Positions 17,251-25,393 of a DNA stretch of 64,000 nucleotides are shown here, in pieces (the stretch's first letter is position 1; the number at the start of each line of letters is the position of its first letter). Source of the DNA: Oligoflexus sp. (lineage in GTDB: Bacteria; Bdellovibrionota_B; Oligoflexia; Oligoflexales; Oligoflexaceae). The position numbers and the translations under genes are program-made. Below the pieces are notes generated by a model, which saw nothing but the letters and a program-made list of their open reading frames with translations, ran no database searches and was not told the DNA's origin. The stretch lies in NCBI GenBank assembly GCA_014377445.1, contig JACMPP010000050.1, forward strand, positions 1-64,000. The letters are read 5' to 3'.

Positions 17251-19539
17251 TCAAAAGTATTTCACATATTCAATCAGGGCTTTTTTGTCTTCATCGCTCA
17301 GCTTGGAACCAAAGGTGTGACCGCGATCTTCGATGAAGTCAGGGACCGTGTTGAGCTCCAGCATTCTTTGAAGCATCGAGGCCATGCCTGCATCGCGGCG
17401 GCTGTTGATAAAGCTCTTGAACTTGTGGCGAGGCTCGCCATTCAATACGCCTTTGATATAAGCCTCAACCAGCTCTGGGAAATGCTTGGGGTTGAGATTC
17501 ATCAGGAGGTTTACCGGCATGCCCTTCGGCAGATAGAGCAGCTTCAGCGTCAGTCCGTCCAAGAATTTGATCGTCTTCAGCATTTCCGGGAAGAGCTCGG
17601 GAAAGGAGCTGTCTTCGCTGGTGACTTTGATTGACTTGATGCCTAGACGTTTCTCAGGCCAAAGCATTTTGGTCATCGCATCGCCATAGCGGGCGATACG
17701 ATTTTCGAGAGAGGGATCCGCTTTATAGTCGCCCAAGGCGTTGTTGTGAAGAAATGGCGCTGTAGCCCAGATTCCAACAAGTGTTGGTGTGCGGTAAAAG
17801 GCTGAAGGACCGGTCCAGTCGATGTCGTTCTTCCCGCTCAAGGGATTATAGAGGGGAAGCGCTTCACCGTTCGCATTGAAGTCCATGATTTTCATCGGAA
17901 CAGCCCGCATGTCCTTATAAGTTTGGCTCGACATTTGTCCCCAGGTGGAACCGGCCTGGGCATTGGTACCCTCGGCGCGCTGAACGTTGGTCCCAAGCTC
18001 CGTTGCGGGGTGACGCTGATCATCGGAAAGGTAATTGTTTTTGAGGAAGTCGTCGCTCAGTACCAATTTACGCCAGGCTTCTTTGCGCTCAGCTGGATTG
18101 TTGGTCAGGCCCTCGGGTGTTTTCCCGCTGTGGCAGGACGCACAGTTGTCGGCGAAAACAATTTTGCCTCGTTTTAAAAGGGCTTTGTCCGTTGAGAGAA
18201 AGGCTTTGCCTCCTTCGGCGTCGGCCAGTGGAAAGGAATCGTAAGTTTCGAGAAATGTCGCCATGTTCGGCATTCGGCGTTCAGTCTGCATCCAGGGGCT
18301 GTTGGGGTCTTTGCGATGCTCATGAATGATGTCGAATTCTTTGGGCATGAAGCGACGCTTGAGGCTGTCTGTGATGTGGAAGGGATTTAGAGGCCAGGAT
18401 GGATACCATTCTTTATGCATCATGCCTTCGTTCACATAGACACGAACCGAAGCCGTGAGCACGCCCATGGAATCGGAGCCGTCCGTGAGAATGTGGGGGA
18501 CTTTTAAAGTCGGTTCCGCCTCTGTGCCGCCCAGAGCCCCGATTGGACTATCGAGAGGAACGCCCGCGTTCTTGTACATCGATTCAATCAAAGTCTTTTG
18601 CTCGACGGTGATGCGTTCTTCCTTGGCCAGCTTCAGGCGGTCCGCAAGGCGAAAGATCGAATTGATGTTGGTCGGGTTATTAATCGAATCCATGGGAAAG
18701 CGCGAGGTTTCGCTCGTGCCTGGTTCTTGAGTCGATACGTATTGATAGATGAAAGACGAGGCCGGAACATCCTGACCGAAGATCAATCCTTCGCGTAAAT
18801 ACTGGTTCCCAATTGCCGACGTGAGGTTTTCCCATTTGGGTTCTGCCGGGTCGCTGGGACTTTTCAATGGATTGAAACCGATGTGACAGAAAGCGCAGGA
18901 CATGCCTATTTTGTAGGGTGCTTCGACCGACTTGGGATCGTCCATGTATTGGGCGAGTGACCATTTTTTAGAATCGAATTTTTCATTTTTGAAAATTTGG
19001 AGACCGATCACGCCTGACGAATATCCAAATTTTTCTGGATCCCAGGTCAGCGTTCCGTCTTTCATTCGATCGAGCGTCAAACCAAATTGATCTGGTTTGG
19101 TCGCAGCCACACAGTCTGGATCGTTGATGAGACCCAGTTTTTTGAAACGTTCGGCACGAGGCGTGGTTAAAAGCATGCGCAGAACATCAAGGCGGAGATT
19201 TGTCTTATTAAGGTGGGAGCCACTCAGTTTAGCCACATCGCGCCAAAAATCAGGGTTGTCGACACCGACCCACCAATGCCAGGTGTCCATGCCGTCGGCG
19301 ATCGCGGCGGCGTCAAAGCCCAGACGTTTGGCAGCTTCGTCAGCGTGAGTTTTGCGATACCAGGAATAAGTCTTCTCGCCCTCTTCGATCGGGCGACCGA
19401 ATTCATAATCGAAGGCCGGCAGGTCAGTGGCTGCTGGGCCTTCTGCTGTCGTCGGTCCTTCGTTTTTCTTCGGCTTGGAGTAGGCTAGGCATGAAGAGCT
19501 GGCAAGGCTTAGGAAGAGAACTGCAAAGATAGGTTTCAT
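17251..19539 (-). CDS. Large di-haem cytochrome c of the RoxA/MauG-like type
   Basis: A 762-residue exported protein (signal or lipoprotein-like peptide, LSLASSSCLA). It has two haem-binding motifs, CAFCH (215-219) and CASCH (466-470), 251 residues apart. The context around the first haem (KIGMSCAFCHIGFNPLKSP, then WENLTSAIGNQYLREG), together with VRVYVNEGM and YRTPTLVGIW later, recalls the long di-haem proteins related to rubber oxygenase RoxA and the cytochrome c peroxidase/MauG superfamily. RoxA cleaves polyisoprene oxidatively to an aldehyde/ketone product. The specific reaction here is inference; peroxidase or oxidase activity is the alternative. AAGGA precedes the ATG. The cupredoxin is directly downstream. 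Confidence 0.75.
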   Translation of the reverse strand: MKPIFAVLFLSLASSSCLAYSKPKKNEGPTTAEGPAATDLPAFDYEFGRPIEEGEKTYSWYRKTHADEAAKRLGFDAAAIADGMDTWHWWVGVDNPDFWRDVAKLSGSHLNKTNLRLDVLRMLLTTPRAERFKKLGLINDPDCVAATKPDQFGLTLDRMKDGTLTWDPEKFGYSSGVIGLQIFKNEKFDSKKWSLAQYMDDPKSVEAPYKIGMSCAFCHIGFNPLKSPSDPAEPKWENLTSAIGNQYLREGLIFGQDVPASSFIYQYVSTQEPGTSETSRFPMDSINNPTNINSIFRLADRLKLAKEERITVEQKTLIESMYKNAGVPLDSPIGALGGTEAEPTLKVPHILTDGSDSMGVLTASVRVYVNEGMMHKEWYPSWPLNPFHITDSLKRRFMPKEFDIIHEHRKDPNSPWMQTERRMPNMATFLETYDSFPLADAEGGKAFLSTDKALLKRGKIVFADNCASCHSGKTPEGLTNNPAERKEAWRKLVLSDDFLKNNYLSDDQRHPATELGTNVQRAEGTNAQAGSTWGQMSSQTYKDMRAVPMKIMDFNANGEALPLYNPLSGKNDIDWTGPSAFYRTPTLVGIWATAPFLHNNALGDYKADPSLENRIARYGDAMTKMLWPEKRLGIKSIKVTSEDSSFPELFPEMLKTIKFLDGLTLKLLYLPKGMPVNLLMNLNPKHFPELVEAYIKGVLNGEPRHKFKSFINSRRDAGMASMLQRMLELNTVPDFIEDRGHTFGSKLSDEDKKALIEYVKYF

Positions 19540-19833
19540 ATACGTTCCTTAGCATAGCCGTCGTGGGGCAGGCAGCAAAAAGGCGAGCTGCATAAGCGAA
19601 CCCTAACATTTCGCGTTTCCGGTAACTCATGATTATTTGCAATGGGGAGGCTTGGGGAACAACTTTGACTTCTAAAAGTCAGTCATAGCGTTCGCTTGAA
19701 GTGGGGATGCCCATGTTTGGATTAAAATAGGCGAATTTGCTTTGTCTCTCCTAGAGACAAATCTCTGCCGAATGGGGCCGATTTTTGCTTGAATTCGCTC
19801 AATTTGAATGAATGAAGTTTGAACAGGAATCGC

Positions 19834-20216
19834 TTAATCACCGTTTAGAAAGGAGCGGATCTCGACTTTTTGGGCTAGGCCGTCTTGGTAGCCAAGATCA
19901 AGCAGCGCATTTGCATAGTCTTTTTCGAAGGCGAGATAGCTGAGAAGGTCCCACGCTCGATAATCGGTGATCCCAAGGCCTCTTAACAGGTGACGAAGGG
20001 GAAAGGGGAAGCGTGCAAATTGATCCATCTCGATTTTGCCGAGGTCGCGGGATGGTCTTATAAACAAGGCCGGAAGTGGTTTTAGGTGAATCGATCCCGC
20101 CTTGAGCTGATCGGGTTCAAATGCCGAAAGAAGTTTGTTGCTGTGCTGCAAACGAGTTACATCAGAATCCAGGGATTTTAAGAAGAGTGAATTGAGCGCC
20201 CCGAGAAGATGCTAGC
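19834..20216 (-). pseudogene. Patatin-like phospholipase, C-terminal fragment
   Basis: The frame is open from about 20216 with no start codon and reads GALNSLFLKSLDSDVTRL, LFIRPSRDLGKI, FPFPLRHLLRGLG and DLLSYLAFEKDYANALLDLGYQDG. These are the C-terminal motifs of bacterial patatin phospholipases. The nucleophile elbow (GxSxG) and the oxyanion loop are missing, so it is not functional. It lies directly behind the phytase-like gene on the same strand, with an in-frame TAG just before the homology starts. Confidence 0.75.
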
Positions 20217-20231
20217 GTAGAGATATGAAGT

Positions 20232-21458
20232 TTAAGGAAGACGGAGGAAGTACCCCTCGCTCCGAATGCCAGTGAGCCCGAAGTCGTTATCGTTGACGAG
20301 CAGAAGAGTCTTTTCATCCCAGGCAATCATGCCTTCGATTTTGCTTGGAGCATCCGCGCCGATTGTCACAGCATCCCAAATCAAAGTCTTGGATTTGCTA
20401 CGGACCGTAGTTTCCTCAAGTGTTGGGGATTTCGTTTCATTGGCTATAGGGTAGTTCAAAAGATTTTCACCAGGCTGGAATTCAAAGATCTTCATCGTAT
20501 CGTCGCTGCGTTCCTGAACGAGTAGGCGATTGCCAAAGTAGACGATGGAACTAATTTTAAGATCGCCGGTTTTGACCTTTTTAAGACCTTCGATATCGAA
20601 ATATTCAGGCTTGTCCATTTCGTAGGCATAAAGCCCATCGACCTGAGAAGACTTTAAATCCACAGTGAGAAAGCGAACCACGCGTGAGGATTTGGCGGTG
20701 GAGGAATCGGGATTCTCCAAAGCGGACTGCATAGCCGCGACGAGATGAGAACCATCGGGACTCAAGGTCAAGGATTCGATTCCGCGGTTGAGCTTACGTT
20801 CTTTGAGTATCGCCGGCAGCTTGCCCAGCACTGGATAATGAGCGGCGCGAAGATCCTTTTCCAGTCCTTCTGGAACCCAACGTTCAAGGATCTCGCCCTC
20901 CGCCGACACATGCATGAGACTGGGGCCGTATTCTTCGCTTATCCAAAAGCTGCCGTCTATTAGAACGACCAGACCTTCAGGATCGACGCCCTCCGCATCA
21001 AAGGCCAGTTTGTTGCCTTCGAGATCGATCCCGCTTTCTGTTTTGGCCTGCTTCCACGGATTGCTTAGGCCGCTAATCGCCCGACCATCACGATTTTTGA
21101 GTGGGATTATTTTGTTGAGATTCAAGCCTCCCGACTCACTCCAGTTCCATTTTAAAATGCTGGGATTAAAGGACGGCATGGGAAAGATTTTGCCCTCCTT
21201 GCAGATTTCGCGCCCGAAGACCTTTTCGCTGTTTTCACAATCGATATTGGGACCGCGATCGCTGATTGTATAGAATACGCCTTTCGCGTCGCCAGTCCGT
21301 CGAAAGCCGTCGCTGCCAACGCCCCAGGTCATCGGTTGGTAGAATCCATCTTGGGATGCATCGAGACTCACTTCCATCGGAATACCCGCGAGCGCCTGAA
21401 GATTGAGATTTAGACAGAGTCCGGCGAAGAGACAGATCAGCGAGAAGAGCTTCTTCAT
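20232..21458 (-). CDS. Secreted phytase-like esterase-domain protein (PF13449 type)
   Basis: A 408-residue exported protein with a signal peptide (about 1-24). The beta-propeller-like phytase-like domain shows FYTISDRGPNIDCEN, DPEGLVVLIDGSFWISEEYGPSLMHVS, RGIESLTLSPDGSHLVAAMQS and the closing LLLVNDNDFGLTG. In this family the DRGPN and EEYGP motifs are hallmark. Members are annotated as esterase-like activity of phytase, and some act on phospho- or carboxy-esters in the periplasm or outside the cell. The substrate is uncertain. A GGTGG site precedes the ATG. A 13-base palindrome at 21502-21514 may be its operator. Confidence 0.85.
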   Translation of the reverse strand: MKKLFSLICLFAGLCLNLNLQALAGIPMEVSLDASQDGFYQPMTWGVGSDGFRRTGDAKGVFYTISDRGPNIDCENSEKVFGREICKEGKIFPMPSFNPSILKWNWSESGGLNLNKIIPLKNRDGRAISGLSNPWKQAKTESGIDLEGNKLAFDAEGVDPEGLVVLIDGSFWISEEYGPSLMHVSAEGEILERWVPEGLEKDLRAAHYPVLGKLPAILKERKLNRGIESLTLSPDGSHLVAAMQSALENPDSSTAKSSRVVRFLTVDLKSSQVDGLYAYEMDKPEYFDIEGLKKVKTGDLKISSIVYFGNRLLVQERSDDTMKIFEFQPGENLLNYPIANETKSPTLEETTVRSKSKTLIWDAVTIGADAPSKIEGMIAWDEKTLLLVNDNDFGLTGIRSEGYFLRLP

Positions 21459-21501
21459 GGATCGACCACCTTTAAGACTTTGGGTTGATCGAGATTTACT
21501 A

Positions 21502-21514
21502 GTTCACTGTGAAC
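21502..21514. promoter_or_regulatory. Palindrome GTTCAC-T-GTGAAC upstream of the phytase-like gene
   Basis: A perfect 6-base inverted repeat with a one-base centre, 44 bases before the ATG at 21458. Its place and symmetry fit a repressor or activator site. No regulator gene is next to it. The role is inference. Confidence 0.35.
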
Positions 21515-21529
21515 CTTCTATAAAGGCGG

Positions 21530-22059
21530 GGTAAAATTCTCTGGGCCTCGACAGTTTACAATCTTTAACAAACGTATGACTATTTTGTCGTAATATGAGT
21601 TGATGACTTGCCGAAAGTATTGTCGTATAAGCATTTCAGCCGATGTCATTTCTGTCCACTTCTCAAAAATGGACGAAATTCTGTACTTTAAGGCATACAA
21701 AAACCACTATTTTCCCAAAAAACGTCGAAAGAACATAAAAAGCTCTAAGAGCTCTTCTCGTTTTAGAGTATATTAGGCCCCCCGAGAACTCTGTTTATCG
21801 GAGTTTAGGTCACCTTTCTTCGAGCCCTTCGAGCGGCTTTACACGGTTCTCTTACGAATCGCCGGTTATAATAGGTTAGGCAGCTTAAGTTTCTTATAAT
21901 ATTGCCGATTAAGGAATATGAGGCCTTAGTGGAGAGTTGAGCTATCGAAAAGCTCTCGAAACTGGAGCTAAAACCTCATTTTCGTTGTTAGGCTTAAAAA
22001 GTTTGAGTTCGAATCAGACCGCTCGCGGGCTGATGTAAAAGACCAAGGAGTACCAGTCA
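21530..22059 (+). promoter_or_regulatory. Long AT-rich, structured leader before a small ORF
   Basis: No ORF is credible here. The stretch holds two TATAAT boxes (21867-21872 and 21895-21900). It also has a hairpin ATTTCTGTCCA/TGGACGAAAT (21648-21679) and a composite stem: TGAGG (21919-21923) pairs with CCTCA (21974-21978), and inside it TTAG (21926-21929) pairs with CTAA (21968-21971). The closed part is purine-rich and can form GAGCT/AGCTC. This looks like a small RNA or a structured 5' untranslated region for the gene at 22060. I could not match it to a known riboswitch class. Confidence 0.4.
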
Positions 22060-22332
22060 ATGGCAACCAAGACAAAGACAGCTGGTGATTCATCGGAAGT
22101 GAAAAATCTAGACCACGCTAGCGACGGGACCGTAGTGGACTCCGTCCTTGCGAAGGCCAAAGAAGTCCCCTCGAAGTATCCTGCGGTTCGAGTCCTTTCC
22201 GGCTCGGAACTGGATGCTTACAAGAATCAGAAAGTCGATGCTGACAAAGCCGAGAGATTCTTGGCGCAAAAGGACAAAGAAGAGTATTGGCGCAACAAGA
22301 AAGAGCAAAAACGTAAGAAAACGGAACCATAA
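22060..22332 (+). CDS. Hypothetical 90-residue charged protein
   Basis: A small soluble protein with a strong ribosome site (AAGGAG ten bases before ATG). The N-terminal half is acidic and Ser/Thr-rich. The C-terminal third is highly charged and helical, ending in KEQKRKKTEP. It might bind nucleic acid or ribosomes, but no motif proves this. Its long leader upstream and the strong terminator right behind it (22357-22390) make it a single-gene transcript that could be highly expressed. No family recognised. Confidence 0.65.
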   Translation: MATKTKTAGDSSEVKNLDHASDGTVVDSVLAKAKEVPSKYPAVRVLSGSELDAYKNQKVDADKAERFLAQKDKEEYWRNKKEQKRKKTEP

Positions 22333-22356
22333 TTTCTAAGCATCAATACCGATAGA

Positions 22357-22390
22357 AAAGCCCAGAAGTGATCTTCTGGGCTTTCTTTTT
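22357..22390 (+). terminator. Rho-independent terminator
   Basis: AAAGCCCAGAAG (22357-22368) pairs perfectly with CTTCTGGGCTTT (22373-22384) around a TGAT loop, followed by a T-rich tail. It ends the transcript of the 22060 gene. Confidence 0.9.
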
Positions 22391-22517
22391 GACTAAGGCC
22401 AAAAATAAGGGCCTTGGCGACAGTGCTTTCCACACTTTCACTTTGCATTAATGGACAGGCTTTCCTAACCTTGAATATGCAAATCGAATCGACAGCCACT
22501 AACAGCCAGGAGCTATC

Positions 22518-22934
22518 ATGTCTGATCAGAAGCCGATCGCAGGGTCCGTCCCAAGTGGAGCTCAAACTTCAGGCACACCCAGCACAACTCCCCCGGCTTC
22601 CGCCCCGGCAGCAACCCCCCCGGTTAGAAAAATGAAAGAAGGCTGGGTTTCAAAGCTTGAAACCTTGATCCTCGGACGTGAGAGAAAAGATGAAGTGATC
22701 GATGATTCGGTGACACCCGGGACTTCGGTCGATGTTGTGCATATTCCGACGATTCAAGGTCTTGTGACCTTTAAAGTGCGCGCCGACACCAGTTGCAAGG
22801 CCGTGGCCGAACTTCTTCGTGCCAATGCTGTACCTGGTGTGAAGCTCGAAGTCATTCCCGGCCCACGTGGAGGCCTGAGGCTGGGCGTGAACGGGAAGTT
22901 TGATCCGAAACTGAATTTATTTGTGAAGAAATAA
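22518..22934 (+). CDS. Hypothetical 138-residue protein with Pro/Ala-rich N-terminus
   Basis: RBS AGGAG stands before the ATG. Residues 1-36 are disordered, rich in Pro, Ala, Ser and Thr. A soluble domain follows (about 45-138) with the repeated pattern TIQGLVTFKVRADTSCKAVAELLRANAVPGV and a C-terminal GPRGGLRLGVNGKFD stretch. No signal peptide, no membrane helix. I do not recognise the family. It converges with the pseudouridine synthase gene, 16 bases apart. Confidence 0.65.
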   Translation: MSDQKPIAGSVPSGAQTSGTPSTTPPASAPAATPPVRKMKEGWVSKLETLILGRERKDEVIDDSVTPGTSVDVVHIPTIQGLVTFKVRADTSCKAVAELLRANAVPGVKLEVIPGPRGGLRLGVNGKFDPKLNLFVKK

Positions 22935-22950
22935 GACGAGAATCGGGCTT

Positions 22951-23898
22951 TCAGGATCGGGGCGCGAGCTTGCCTTCGCCTGATCTTGACATTTTTGCTG
23001 AAAAAGCCAGAAATTCTTTCGGCAGAGCCTGTTCGAAGCGCAAAGGCTTTCGGTTGAGCGGATGCTCAAAGCCCAGGACCCTGGCATGAAGGGCCAGGCG
23101 TTTATAAGGCCAACTCGCGTGGCTCGCTTTCTGTGTCTCATACCGGGAATCGCCAAGAACGGGATGTCCCATCTCCGCAAAATGCACGCGAATCTGATTC
23201 CGCCGACCCGTTTCCAGATTGACCATAATCATCGTGGCGTTCGCAAAGCGTTCCACGACTCGAAAATGTGTGATCGCCAATTCACCCTGCGCAGATGATT
23301 TTTGGTTCAGGGATTTATCCGAAGCCAGAAAGCTTTCGATCGTCCCGCTCTCCTTTACCACGCGACCGGAAACGATCGCTGCATATTCCCGTTCAGGCTT
23401 GCGCGCCGCGAACTGCTTGATGATCGCGTCCGCGTAATCTTTGTTTTGGCCGAAGATCAGGAGGCCCGAGGTATCGCGGTCGAGGCGATGAACGACCGAG
23501 ACCTTGGCCCGACGCGGTTGATTGTGATTGATGTGCGAGGAAATAAGATCGATGAGCGTATTGGTCTCACGGCGATCGGTGGGTACGGTAAGAATCCCTG
23601 CTTCTTTATTCACCACGACGACGGCTTCGTCTTTATAGATGATACTGAACCCTCGGGTCGGACGCGCCTGAGGCTTCTCTCGATATTGTCTTTGGGGGTC
23701 GAAATTAAGAACAAGCTGGTCGTCGGCTTTCACAGGAATGCCTCCGTCTTCGCAGAGTTCCCCGTTGATACTGACACCACCGTGATCGATCAATCCACGG
23801 ACGCGGGCCCGGGAAAAGTCGAGAAGGCGGGCGACGACGAGATCCACGCGGCCGGAGTCCGAGCTTAGAACGGGGTATGAAAGCTCTTTTTGGGGCAT
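22951..23898 (-). CDS. RluA-family RNA pseudouridine synthase
   Basis: A 315-residue enzyme converting uridine to pseudouridine in rRNA or tRNA. An N-terminal S4 RNA-binding domain (about 15-65, VARLLDFSRARVRGLIDHGG) is followed by the catalytic domain with the HRLDRDTSGLL motif. Asp140 is the catalytic residue. ETGRRNQIRVHFAEMGHPVLGDSRY and RLALHARVLGFEHP complete the RluA/RluC/RluD signature. Which uridine it modifies cannot be told. It is transcribed away from the small genes before it and is preceded by the glycosyltransferase gene on the same strand, about 80 bases upstream. Confidence 0.93.
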   Translation of the reverse strand: MPQKELSYPVLSSDSGRVDLVVARLLDFSRARVRGLIDHGGVSINGELCEDGGIPVKADDQLVLNFDPQRQYREKPQARPTRGFSIIYKDEAVVVVNKEAGILTVPTDRRETNTLIDLISSHINHNQPRRAKVSVVHRLDRDTSGLLIFGQNKDYADAIIKQFAARKPEREYAAIVSGRVVKESGTIESFLASDKSLNQKSSAQGELAITHFRVVERFANATMIMVNLETGRRNQIRVHFAEMGHPVLGDSRYETQKASHASWPYKRLALHARVLGFEHPLNRKPLRFEQALPKEFLAFSAKMSRSGEGKLAPRS

Positions 23899-23979
23899 AT
23901 GCTGGTCGTCCTGGCATGGTGTTAGGGGGGCTGCTTCAGCCCAAACTTCTAGCAGACATCATCCCAAAACGCTGCAAAA

Positions 23980-24777
23980 TTACTTGGATGTTCTGTCGCG
24001 GAAATATTGTCTGAAAATGATCCAGAGAACGTAAGTGTCTTTTACATAACGTTTGGCAAGGCGGCTGGGCTCCTGATAGAGGCGATAGATCCATTCCGTG
24101 CCGGAATTTTGCATCCAAATGGGAGCGCGGCGGACCCGATTCGCCGTGAAATCGATAGCAGCCCCGACACCGAGAAAAAGTCCTTTATCGAAGCGGTATT
24201 GATTCTTGTGAATCCAGATTTCCTGCTTGGGAGCGCCGAGGCCTACGAAAATAATATCGGCTCCGCTGCCCCCTATCATCGAAATGATTTTGTTGTTTTC
24301 CGTTTCGTCCCGTTCAAAGCCGATCGGTGGGGAATAAACACCGACGATCTCGAGGCCTGGATTTTGGCTTTCAAGGATGCGTTTGGCTTCCTCTGCGACC
24401 CCAGCGCCCGCACCGAGTAAGTACACTTTTAGGCCGGATTTTGCAGCTCGCGCGCATAGCAAAGGCAGGAGTGCCGCACCGGTCACGCGCTCTTTAAGGC
24501 CTTTGCCGAGGAGCCTCGAAGCCCAGACGACGGGCATGCCGTCGGCGAGCGTAAGTAAAGCTCCGGAATAAACCTCGCGGAATAATGAATTGGATTCCAG
24601 CATCACCAGGTGATCGCTGTTGGGCGTGACGACGTAAGAGCAGCGATCAGCCTGGGCGGCGAGGATCAAACGATCCAAGGCCTGATTCATATCGAGCCTA
24701 TCGATGACTGCGTGGCCCAACTGAAATTTTTCGTTTTGTAACAAGAGGAATTCCTCGTAATTGCTGAGAGCCATCAT
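23980..24777 (-). CDS. WecG/TagA/CpsF-family glycosyltransferase (GT26)
   Basis: A 265-residue membrane-associated glycosyltransferase. The family signature is visible: TPNSDHLVMLESN, TLADGMPVVWASRLLG, ERVTGAALLPLLC, VYLLGAGAGVAEEA, and VGLGAPKQEIWIHKN with Lys and Glu of the active site. The closing segment is NSGTEWIYRLYQEPSRLAKRY. GT26 enzymes add ManNAcA, ManNAc or glucose to lipid-linked acceptors for enterobacterial common antigen, teichoic acid or exopolysaccharide. No other polysaccharide gene sits beside it, so the pathway is open. The full length matches the family. Confidence 0.92.
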   Translation of the reverse strand: MMALSNYEEFLLLQNEKFQLGHAVIDRLDMNQALDRLILAAQADRCSYVVTPNSDHLVMLESNSLFREVYSGALLTLADGMPVVWASRLLGKGLKERVTGAALLPLLCARAAKSGLKVYLLGAGAGVAEEAKRILESQNPGLEIVGVYSPPIGFERDETENNKIISMIGGSGADIIFVGLGAPKQEIWIHKNQYRFDKGLFLGVGAAIDFTANRVRRAPIWMQNSGTEWIYRLYQEPSRLAKRYVKDTYVLWIIFRQYFRDRTSK

Positions 24778-24813
24778 CAGTTAATCTTCATGGCCGGACA
24801 AACGAGATACTAT

Positions 24814-25293
24814 CTATCCAGCAATCGCCACATTCACAAGTATAGGATTTAATATTCGAGCACTTTCCTGGGGATCCATACCGACAAGAAAGCCACGTTT
24901 GCCGCCGTTTATATAGATTTTAGACAATTCCAGTATACTGGCTTCCATATAAACTGTCATTTTGCGCCGCGTTCCAAAAGGAGACGTGCCACCCACCTGA
25001 TATCCCGAGTATTTATCAGCCACGGCCGGACTGCATGGGCTCACTGTTTTTACGCCCAGTATCCTGGCCAGTTCTTTGGTCGATACCTGGGCATCGCCAT
25101 GCATCAAAACAACGAAAATATCTTTTTTGTCCGACTCCATTATCAAGGTCTTGATAATACTGTGTTCATCGACCCCAAGTTCTTTGGATGAGACTGCGGT
25201 GCCGCCCTTGTCTTGATATTCATAGAGGTGGCTAGTAAAGGAAATGTTCGCGTTTTGAAGTTCGCGTATGGCCAGCGTCATAGGTGGCTTCAT
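24814..25293 (-). CDS. ybaK: YbaK/EbsC-type aminoacyl-tRNA deacylase
   Basis: A 159-residue trans-editing enzyme that hydrolyses mischarged Cys-tRNA(Pro) and similar tRNAs. The family pattern includes the central Lys in SIIKTLIMES, HGDAQVSTKELA for tRNA binding, the GYQVGGTSPFGTRR loop, and YINGGKRGFLVGMDP near the end. A second ATG four codons in is also a possible start; neither has a strong ribosome site. Full length for the family. It is orphan, between the glycosyltransferase on the same strand and the GH44 gene divergent to it. Confidence 0.9.
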   Translation of the reverse strand: MKPPMTLAIRELQNANISFTSHLYEYQDKGGTAVSSKELGVDEHSIIKTLIMESDKKDIFVVLMHGDAQVSTKELARILGVKTVSPCSPAVADKYSGYQVGGTSPFGTRRKMTVYMEASILELSKIYINGGKRGFLVGMDPQESARILNPILVNVAIAG

Positions 25294-25393
25294 GGGTCCA
25301 AGGGCCTCGCAGTCTTGGTTCTCTGTCCTTTGGGGGAGTTAGTCAACTGTGGTACAATTTGCTGCATCTTAATCCTGTGAGAGGGGAAGACTT

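Noticed and set aside
22000-22030. GTTCGAATC near 22010 as part of a tRNA
   Set aside because: No acceptor stem or anticodon arm can be built around it.
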